Shown: in pieces, positions 51,300 to 57,867 of the stretch | Position numbering within the stretch: position 1 is the first letter of the stretch | How the letters are laid out: the number at the start of each line of letters is the position of its first letter | Source: CAVQJU01 sp963754955 | GTDB lineage: Bacteria > Acidobacteriota > Vicinamibacteria > Vicinamibacterales > CAVVIG01 | Assembly (NCBI GenBank): GCA_963754955.1 | Contig: CAVWHY010000003.1 | Coordinates: forward strand, 310,001-374,000 | Length of the DNA: 64,000 bases | Direction: 5' to 3' | The notes under the pieces: model-generated | Seen by the model: the letters and a program-made list of their open reading frames with translations, nothing else | Database searches by the model: none | Told to the model about the DNA's origin: nothing | Made by a program: the position numbers and the translations under genes

Positions 51300-52554
51300 G
51301 CGGCTCGGCCTCGACAGGTTCCTCGTGTTTCACGATCCGGACCTTGTTGATGCGGCGGCGTTCGGCATCGAGCACTTCCACGGTCAGCCCGTCGATATCG
51401 AATCGCTCGCCTACCGTCGGCACGCGGCCCAGGTGCGAGAGCAGGTAGCCGCCGACCGTCTCGAACCCTTCCCGCTCGATGTGTACGTCGAGCCGGTGCA
51501 CGATCTCGTCCACGTCGACCTTGCCGCTGAACACGAACCGGCCGTTGCCTTCGTCCACGACGGGCTCCGTCTCGACGTCGTACTCGTCGCGGATTTCGCC
51601 GACGATCTCCTCGAGCAGGTCTTCGATGGTGACGAGGCCGGCCGTGCCGCCGTACTCGTCGACGACAATCGCGATCTGCGTCTGCTGCCGCTGGAACTGC
51701 TTCAGGAGCTCGGGCACGCGCTTGGTCTCCGGCACGACCACGGCCGGTCTGATGATCGACGTGATCGGCCGGGCATTCTCCGACGCGTCCATGGCGACCA
51801 GGTCCTTGATGAACACGAACCCGGCAATGTTGTCGAGGCTTTCCTTGAAGACGGGGAACCGCGAGTACTCCTCCTCGCGGAAGAGCGCCCGCAGCTCGCC
51901 GATCGTTGCCTTCTCCGGCAGCGCAACGATGTCGGGGCGCGGCGTCATCACCTCGCGGACGAGCGTGCCTCCAAAGTCCATGATGCTTTGAAGGAGCCGC
52001 CGCTCCTCGCCTTCGATCATGCCGTCATGCTCCACCGGGCTCGCGAACGCCTCGGCCGCCTCGCTCGGGACGTCGGTCTTGACGTCCTCGGCGCCGACGG
52101 GCGGGATCGCGCGCCGTGCCGCCGCGAAGCTCGACGCCGGCGTCAACCATCGCGTGAGCGGGCCGAGCGCGTAGGCCACCGGCGTGAAAATCGGCAGGAG
52201 CAGTTCCAGTGTGCCTTCGGGATCGCGCGCAACGATGAGGCGCGGCAGCAGCAGCTCGAATACGGCGATGAACGCCACCACTGTGCCCGCGACGAACCAG
52301 ACCGTCGGCGCGCCCTCGATGCCGATGCCCGTCGCGAGCAGCGCGGTGGCCGCGGCCGTCACGAGCGCCAGCAGGAAACGGACCGGGACAAACAACAGGA
52401 GCGGATCGTCGAGATACGCGGCCAGCGCCCCGGGGCGATCGCTGCGCTCGGCGGCGAGGCGCAGCGACAGCCGCATCAGCGCGCTGAACGCGGCCTCGAT
52501 GGAGCCGAGCACCACGGCAACGCACGCCAGGAGGAAGACGACGAGCGGAATCAC
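51289..52554 (-). CDS. HlyC/CorC family CNNM/CBS-domain protein
   Basis: About 421 residues from a GTG at 52554. The N-terminal CNNM region has three or four transmembrane segments (VVFLLACVAVVLGSIEAAFS, FVPVRFLLALVTAAATALL, TVWFVAGTVVAFIAVFELLL); then paired CBS domains (REVMTPRPDIVALPEKATIG, FIKDLVAMD, VDEYGGTAGLVTIEDLLEEI) and a C-terminal CorC/HlyC domain (GRFVFSGKVDVDEI). The family acts in magnesium and cobalt homeostasis at the inner membrane. Its start overlaps the ybeY stop (GTGA), which suggests translational coupling. Confidence 0.9.
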   Translation of the reverse strand: MIPLVVFLLACVAVVLGSIEAAFSALMRLSLRLAAERSDRPGALAAYLDDPLLLFVPVRFLLALVTAAATALLATGIGIEGAPTVWFVAGTVVAFIAVFELLLPRLIVARDPEGTLELLLPIFTPVAYALGPLTRWLTPASSFAAARRAIPPVGAEDVKTDVPSEAAEAFASPVEHDGMIEGEERRLLQSIMDFGGTLVREVMTPRPDIVALPEKATIGELRALFREEEYSRFPVFKESLDNIAGFVFIKDLVAMDASENARPITSIIRPAVVVPETKRVPELLKQFQRQQTQIAIVVDEYGGTAGLVTIEDLLEEIVGEIRDEYDVETEPVVDEGNGRFVFSGKVDVDEIVHRLDVHIEREGFETVGGYLLSHLGRVPTVGERFDIDGLTVEVLDAERRRINKVRIVKHEEPVEAEPHGS

Positions 52555-53091
52555 CGCCGTCCCGCCCTCTCGATGAGACCATCGGGCAGCCCGCCCCGGC
52601 GGCGCAGGCGCGTCTCCACACGCCGCATGCGTCCTTCGTCGCGTTCGTGGTCGTAGCCGAGCAGGTGCAGCAGGCCGTGCAGGGCCAGCACGCGCCATTC
52701 CGTGAGCTCGGAGTGGCCGGCCTCGCGCGCCTGGCGCCGCGCCAGGCCCCGCGCGATGACGATGTCGCCCAAGCTCGTGGCTCGTGGCTCGTTTCTCGTG
52801 GCTCGTGGCTCGCTTCTCGTGGTCTGGCTCGTGGCTCGCGGCTCGAAACCCGGGGCCCGCAGGGAAACTCAACACGTCCGTTGCGCGATTGACGCCGCGG
52901 TACCGCCGATTCAGCGCGCGGACGCGCGCGTCGCTGACGACGGCGACGCTCACCGTGCCGCGCGCGCGCGCCGGCGCGATGCGTGTCAGCCAGCGCGCCA
53001 GCCCAGGCGCAGACGGCATACGCCGGCCGTGCTCGTCCCCAACCAGAACCTGCAGCGCCCGATGTGAAGCACCGGAGCCGTCAGGACCCAT
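52551..53091 (-). CDS. ybeY: Endoribonuclease YbeY interrupted by a 7-bp repeat array that shifts the frame
   Basis: The N-terminal half (VSVAVVSDARVRALNRRYRG, RATDVLSFPAGPG) and the C-terminal half (LGDIVIARGLARRQAREAG, VLALHGLLHLLGYDHE with the HX3HX5H zinc site) are both clear YbeY, but in different frames. Between them lies a 75-nt tract of 7-bp units coding for repeats like SHEKRAT in the loop before the LGDIVIA strand, where other YbeY proteins have only a short turn. The gene has one base too many, or two too few, to be in frame. YbeY matures 16S rRNA 3' ends. Encoded between phoH (11-bp overlap) and the CorC-like gene. Confidence 0.88.
52774..52848 (-). repeat. 7-bp repeat array inside ybeY
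   Basis: On the plus strand ten ctcg-starting 7-mers (ctcgtgg six times, ctcgttt, ctcgctt, ctcgcgg, ctcgaaa) plus one 5-nt unit, tctgg at 52823-52827. Restoring that unit to 7 nt would put the two halves of ybeY in one frame; so would loss of one unit or gain of two. Confidence 0.9.
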
Positions 53092-54052
53092 GAGCAGGGC
53101 GTCCGCCGTTCGGATTCGAGAACGCCTCGTAGGCCTTGACGATCTGCTGGACCAACTTGTGGCGGACGACGTCCCGATCGTCGAAGTAGATGAACGACAC
53201 CCCCTCGATGTGGCTCACGACTTTCATCGCCTCGACCAAGCCCGACGTCCGGCCGGCCGGCAGATCGATCTGCGTGACATCGCCGGTGATGACGGCCTTG
53301 GCGCCGAACCCGAGCCGGGTGAGGAACATCTTCATCTGTTCCGACGTGGTGTTCTGCGCCTCGTCCAGGATGACGAACGAATCATTGAGCGTCCGGCCGC
53401 GCATGAACGCGATCGGCGCGATTTCGATCACGCCGCGCTCGAGGTAGCGCGCCACGCGCTCGGTGTCCAGCATGTCGTAGAGCGCGTCGTACAGCGGGCG
53501 CAGGTACGGGTTCACTTTTTCCTGGAGATCGCCCGGCAGGAAGCCCAGCTTCTCCCCCGCTTCGACGGCGGGACGAGCCAGGATGATCCGGCTCACCTTC
53601 TTCGCCACGAGAAACGCCACGGCCTGGGCCATCGCGAGGTACGTCTTGCCGGTGCCCGCCGGGCCGATGCCGAACACGATGTCGTGCTGGTCGATGGCCT
53701 CGAGATACCGCCGCTGGTTGATGGTCTTCGGCGCCACGCGCCGCCGTCCGCCCGGCGTCAGCGTCCCCTTGAGAAAGTGTTCCCGCAGGTCGATCGTACC
53801 GTCGTGCGCGACGAGATCCGAGGCGGTCTTCACGTCCGCGTTCGAGAGCTTGTATCCGTCCTTCATCAACGCGGACAGCTGGCCGACGACGCGGTCGACG
53901 CGCTCCAGGTCTGGGGGCTCGCCTTCGACGAGGAGGTCGTGCCCCTGCGTGCGTATGCGGACGTTGAAACGGGATTCGAGGTGCTTGAGGTTCTCGTCGT
54001 AGGAGCCGAACAGCGTTTCGATCCCCTCTTCGGGGATGGCAATTCGTTTCAT
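53081..54052 (-). CDS. PhoH-like ATPase
   Basis: 323 residues. N-terminal KH-like part (ENLKHLESRFNVRIRTQGHD) and P-loop ATPase GIGPAGTGKTYLAMAQ with Walker B FVILDEAQNTTSEQMK and the MGFGAK-like RLGFGAKAVITGD. PhoH/YbeZ proteins work with YbeY in rRNA processing, which matches the 11-bp overlap with ybeY. Intact. Confidence 0.95.
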   Translation of the reverse strand: MKRIAIPEEGIETLFGSYDENLKHLESRFNVRIRTQGHDLLVEGEPPDLERVDRVVGQLSALMKDGYKLSNADVKTASDLVAHDGTIDLREHFLKGTLTPGGRRRVAPKTINQRRYLEAIDQHDIVFGIGPAGTGKTYLAMAQAVAFLVAKKVSRIILARPAVEAGEKLGFLPGDLQEKVNPYLRPLYDALYDMLDTERVARYLERGVIEIAPIAFMRGRTLNDSFVILDEAQNTTSEQMKMFLTRLGFGAKAVITGDVTQIDLPAGRTSGLVEAMKVVSHIEGVSFIYFDDRDVVRHKLVQQIVKAYEAFSNPNGGRPAHGS

Positions 54053-54067
54053 TGAGCCGTCACGATT

Positions 54068-55858
54068 TTACTTCTTTCGGGACTCCACGACCCGGATGTG
54101 CAGCTCCCGCAACTGCTTGTCAGATACGGCAGAAGGGGCGTTCATGAGCAGATCCTCGGCGTTTTGCGTCATCGGGAACGCAATCACCTCCCGGAGGTTG
54201 GGCTCCTGGGCCAGCAGCATGACGATACGGTCGATGCCCGGCGCGAGCCCCCCGTGCGGCGGCGCCCCATGGCGGAAAGCGTTGAGCATGCCGCCGAACC
54301 GCTTCTCTACCTCATCCGGACCATAACCGGCGATTTCGAACGCGCGCAGCATGACGTCGGGACGGTGATTGCGGATCGCCCCGCTCGACAGCTCGACGCC
54401 GTTGCAGACGATGTCGTACTGGAAGGCCTTGATGGAGAGGGGATCGCCCCCGTTCAACGCTTCGAGGCCGCCCTGCGGCATCGAGAACGGGTTGTGGCTG
54501 AAGGCGATCTGGTTCGTTTCCGCGTCCAGCTCGAAGAACGGAAAATCGGTGACCCAGCAGAACTGGTAGGCATTGGCCTCGAGCAGCCCTAGTTCCTTCG
54601 CGAGGTGGTTGCGCAGGCCGTCGATCGCCTTCGACAGCGTCTTCGGCGCGCCGGACACGAAGAACACCGCGTCGCCCGGCTGCACGCCCGCCGCGTCGAA
54701 CACACGTTTGCGCCGATCCTCCGGCAGGTACTTCGCGAGGGGGCCCTTGGGCGTGTCCGCCGCGACAATATACGCGAGTCCGCCCAGACCGAGCGTCTCG
54801 GCGAGGCCGACCGTCTTGTCGAAGAAGCTGCGCGACTTCTCGCCCGCCCCCGGCGCGCGGATCGCGCGCACGACCGCGCCTTCCTCCACGGCCCGCGCGA
54901 AGACCGCGAACTCCGAGCCGCGGAAAATCTCCGTGACGTCCGCAGCCTTGATCGGATTGCGCAGGTCGGGCTTATCGCTCCCGTACATCGCCATCGCATC
55001 GTCGTACGCAATGCGGGGAAACGGCGGCGGCGTGACCGTGAAGTCGGAGAACTCCTGGAACACGCCCGCGAGCACAGGCTCTATCGCGCCGAACACATCG
55101 TCCTGCGTCACGAAGGACAGCTCGACGTCGAGCTGATAGAACTCGCCCGGCGATCGGTCGGCACGCGCATCTTCGTCGCGAAAGCAGGGGGCGATCTGGA
55201 AGTAGCGATCGAAGCCGGCCACCATCAGGAGCTGCTTGAACTGCTGCGGCGCCTGGGGCAGCGCGTAGAACTTGCCTTCATGGATGCGGCTGGGCACCAG
55301 GTAGTCGCGCGCGCCTTCCGGCGAGCTCGAGGTCAGGATGGGCGTCTGAAATTCGAGAAAGCCCTGTTCCTGCATCCGGCGCCTGATGCTGGCGATCACC
55401 TTCGAGCGCAGAATGATGTTGGCGTGGATCTTCTCGCGCCGCAGATCGAGGAACCGGTACCGGAGCCGCTGTTCCTCGGGAATGTCCTGCGTGCCCGCGA
55501 CCTGGAACGGCAGCAGTTCCGCGGTCGACAGCACTTCGAGACCCTCGACCGTGACCTCGATTCCGCCCGTCGGCAGCGCGGGGTTGACGTTCTCCGGCGT
55601 GCGCTCGATCACGCTGCCGCCGACGCTGATGACGCTCTCGAGGCGAACGGATTCGGCGGCGGCGAACGCCGCGGAGTTCGGCGTGAACACGCACTGCGTG
55701 ATGCCGTAGTGGTCGCGCAGGTCGATGAACAGGAGCGAGCCGTGGTCGCGCTTGCGATGCACCCAGCCGGCGAGCTTGACGGATTGTCCGATGTGCTCCG
55801 GTCGAAGAACGGCGCAGGTGTGGGAGCGGTAACGGTGAGAGGCGATCAAAGGGTTCAA
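54068..55858 (-). CDS. aspS: Aspartate--tRNA(Asp/Asn) ligase
   Basis: About 596 residues. N-terminal OB fold (SVKLAGWVHRKRDHGSLLFI), class II motif 2 (FRDEDARADRSPGEFYQLD) and motif 3 (GGLAPGIDRIVMLL) plus the bacterial GAD insertion are present. No ATG is available at the start; TTG at 55858 lies inside the 7-bp array and TTG at 55849 lies just after it, so the repeat may influence initiation. The lineage-specific Asn-tRNA role cannot be told from sequence. Confidence 0.95.
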   Translation of the reverse strand: MNPLIASHRYRSHTCAVLRPEHIGQSVKLAGWVHRKRDHGSLLFIDLRDHYGITQCVFTPNSAAFAAAESVRLESVISVGGSVIERTPENVNPALPTGGIEVTVEGLEVLSTAELLPFQVAGTQDIPEEQRLRYRFLDLRREKIHANIILRSKVIASIRRRMQEQGFLEFQTPILTSSSPEGARDYLVPSRIHEGKFYALPQAPQQFKQLLMVAGFDRYFQIAPCFRDEDARADRSPGEFYQLDVELSFVTQDDVFGAIEPVLAGVFQEFSDFTVTPPPFPRIAYDDAMAMYGSDKPDLRNPIKAADVTEIFRGSEFAVFARAVEEGAVVRAIRAPGAGEKSRSFFDKTVGLAETLGLGGLAYIVAADTPKGPLAKYLPEDRRKRVFDAAGVQPGDAVFFVSGAPKTLSKAIDGLRNHLAKELGLLEANAYQFCWVTDFPFFELDAETNQIAFSHNPFSMPQGGLEALNGGDPLSIKAFQYDIVCNGVELSSGAIRNHRPDVMLRAFEIAGYGPDEVEKRFGGMLNAFRHGAPPHGGLAPGIDRIVMLLAQEPNLREVIAFPMTQNAEDLLMNAPSAVSDKQLRELHIRVVESRKK

Positions 55859-55906
55859 GGTTCAGGGTTCGAGGTTCAGGGTTCGAGGTTCAGGGTTCGG
55901 GGTTCA
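55851..55906 (-). repeat. 7-bp repeat array spanning the hisS-aspS junction
   Basis: Eight units in exact phase on the plus strand: gggttca, aggttca, gggttcg, aggttca, gggttcg, aggttca, gggttcg, gggttca. The hisS stop and its last residues (NPEP) and a candidate aspS start lie inside it. Confidence 0.93.
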
Positions 55907-57203
55907 CGCGGATGGTGATGAATGCGGCGGCTTCCGCCCTGGGCATGGTTTCCTGCGAGCCGCTGCGCAGATCTTTGACGCTGACGGTGCCGTTGGCCCG
56001 TTCGTCGTCGCCGACGATTGCCACAAACGGCACGGCGCGGCTGGAGGCGTACTTGAATTGCTTGCCCAGCTTGTCAGCGTCGGGATAAACGTCGACGCGG
56101 ACGCCGCCCCGCCGCAGCTCGCCGGCGAGCGCCAGGGCATCGGATCGTGATTCGTCGTTCCACACCGTCACCATCACATCCACGCCGCCGCCCGCGATCG
56201 CGTCCGGGAACATCCCGCGCTCCGTCATGACGACGATGATCCGCTCGAGGCCGAGCGAGAACCCGCATGCGGGTACGTCGCGGCCGAGGAACATTCCCAC
56301 GAGGTTATCGTAACGGCCGCCGCCGCCGAGGCTGCCGGCCAGATCGGGCACGGTGATTTCCATGATTGCGCCCGTGTAGTATGACAGCCCGCGCGCGAGC
56401 CGCGGGACGAAGCTCACATGCCCGGCAGCCGGCGTGCCGGCGACGAGCGCAAGAATCCGATCGACCTCGGTCTTGGCGACGCTGCCCCTGCTGGATCCCT
56501 GCACCAGTCTCTCGAACAACGGCACATCCTCGAACGCATCGAGGCACGTGGACGCGCTCTCGTCGGTCATGCCTCTCCCGACCAGCTCCTTCCGCACGCC
56601 GTCGCGGCCGATTTTGTCCAGCTTGTCGATCGCGACGAGGGCTTCGCCGTGCAGGGCGGCGGGCACGTTGGCCGCCTCGAGCATCGCCGTCAGCAGCATG
56701 CGATGATTCAGCTGGATCGTGAAGTCGCCAAACCCGAGCGTCGTGAGGACCTCGGTGACCGCCGACAGCTGCTCGGCCTCGACCACGGGCGACGTCGATC
56801 CGATCGAATCGATGTCGCACTGGTAGAACTCGCGGAAGCGTCCCTTCGCGGGCCTGTCCGCGCGCCACACGGGCTGAATCTGGTAGCGCTTGAAGAACTT
56901 CGGGAGCTCGTTCTGGTATTGCGCCACCACGCGCGCCAGCGGAACGGTCAGGTCGTACCGCAGTGCCAGATCCGCTTCGCCGCTGGCCTCGTGCTCGCCG
57001 CGCTTCAGAATCTTGAAAATGAGCTTGTTGCCTTCTTCCCCGTACTTGCCTAACAGCGTCTCGATGTTCTCGAACGCCGGCGTCTCGAGCGGCTCGAACC
57101 CGTACCGCTCGTACACCCGGCGGACGACCGCGATGACGTGCTCGCGGCGCCGGACATCTGCCGGCAGGAAATCGCGTGTGCCGCCTGGAGGTTTGGTCGA
57201 CAT
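55890..57203 (-). CDS. hisS: Histidine--tRNA ligase
   Basis: 437 residues. The N-terminal PPGGTRDFLPADVRRREH, motif 2 (WRADRPAKGRFREFYQCDID), histidine-binding LARGLSYYTGAIMEI and motif 3 (FSLGLERIIVVM) are present with the C-terminal anticodon-binding domain. The extreme C terminus, after ITIRV, is written by the 7-bp repeat. It precedes aspS by 31 bp on the minus strand. Confidence 0.97.
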   Translation of the reverse strand: MSTKPPGGTRDFLPADVRRREHVIAVVRRVYERYGFEPLETPAFENIETLLGKYGEEGNKLIFKILKRGEHEASGEADLALRYDLTVPLARVVAQYQNELPKFFKRYQIQPVWRADRPAKGRFREFYQCDIDSIGSTSPVVEAEQLSAVTEVLTTLGFGDFTIQLNHRMLLTAMLEAANVPAALHGEALVAIDKLDKIGRDGVRKELVGRGMTDESASTCLDAFEDVPLFERLVQGSSRGSVAKTEVDRILALVAGTPAAGHVSFVPRLARGLSYYTGAIMEITVPDLAGSLGGGGRYDNLVGMFLGRDVPACGFSLGLERIIVVMTERGMFPDAIAGGGVDVMVTVWNDESRSDALALAGELRRGGVRVDVYPDADKLGKQFKYASSRAVPFVAIVGDDERANGTVSVKDLRSGSQETMPRAEAAAFITIRVNPEP

Positions 57204-57208
57204 TGACG

Positions 57209-57226
57209 GCAGGCCTAAAGGCCTGC
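57209..57226 (-). repeat. Degenerate REP-like palindrome without GTAG head
   Basis: Stem gcaggcc (57209-57215), loop taaa, stem ggcctgc (57220-57226). The stop codon of the carbonic-anhydrase gene (57215-57217, minus strand) lies at its loop. Confidence 0.75.
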
Positions 57227-57742
57227 GCCGCTTCCTGAAGGCATGTAATCGAGGCGGTACCCGACGTAGCGATCGGCGTAGCCCTGAATGCCCGCGACTT
57301 CATCGTCGGTCAACGATCGTTTGACCTTGCCCGGGCTCCCCATGACGAGCGAGCGCGGGGGCACCTGAATGCCCTCGACGAGCAGCGTCCCCGCCGCGAC
57401 GATAGACCCGGTCCCCACGCGCGACCCGTTCAGCAGGATCGCGCCCATCCCGATCAGGCAGCGATCCTCGATAGTGCATCCGTGAATAAGAGCGCCATGG
57501 CCGATCGACACGTTGTCGCCGACGCTGATCGGGTGCGTCCCCAGCATGCCGTGAACGACGGACCCGTCCTGGATGTTCGTCCGCCGGCCGATGCGAATCC
57601 AGTTCACGTCGCCGCGCACGGCGACGCACATCCAGATGCTGCTCTCGTCGCCGATCTCGACGTCGCCGATGACCTGCGCGCTGTCATCGATGAACGCGGT
57701 GGGGTGAACGCGTGGCAGGCGGCCGCGGTGCGGGCGGATCAT
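57215..57742 (-). CDS. Gamma-carbonic anhydrase family hexapeptide-repeat protein
   Basis: 175 residues forming a left-handed beta-helix: FIDDSAQVIGDVEIGDESSI, VAVRGDVNWIRIGRRTNIQD, SVGDNVSIGHGALIHGCTIE and GMGAILLNGSRVGTGSIV. The metal-binding histidines of the family (VVHG, IGHG, IHG) are present. Members are carbonic anhydrases or unproven paralogues such as YrdA and PaaY. The last residues (GSGAGL) and stop codon come from a REP-like palindrome. Confidence 0.9.
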   Translation of the reverse strand: MIRPHRGRLPRVHPTAFIDDSAQVIGDVEIGDESSIWMCVAVRGDVNWIRIGRRTNIQDGSVVHGMLGTHPISVGDNVSIGHGALIHGCTIEDRCLIGMGAILLNGSRVGTGSIVAAGTLLVEGIQVPPRSLVMGSPGKVKRSLTDDEVAGIQGYADRYVGYRLDYMPSGSGAGL

Positions 57743-57757
57743 AGTGGGATCACGCTA

Positions 57758-57867
57758 AAGGGCAGAGGGCAGAAGGCAAAGGGCAAAGGGCAGAAAGCGA
57801 AGCGCCACTCACTTCACCAAGCCCTCTACCCTACCCTCTGCCCTATGCCCTCTGCTCTTTGCCCTAG
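57758..57867. repeat. Paired 7-bp repeat arrays in inverted orientation
   Basis: Six purine-rich units (aagggca, gagggca, gaaggca, aagggca, aagggca, gaaagcg) at 57758-57799 face seven pyrimidine-rich units (gccctct, accct, accctct, gccctat, gccctct, gctcttt, gccctag) at 57821-57867. The halves are largely complementary and could form a long hairpin between the octahaem and carbonic-anhydrase genes. Confidence 0.88.

Noticed and set aside
52774..52848. CRISPR array
   Set aside because: Units are 7 bp with no spacers, and there are no cas genes in the window.
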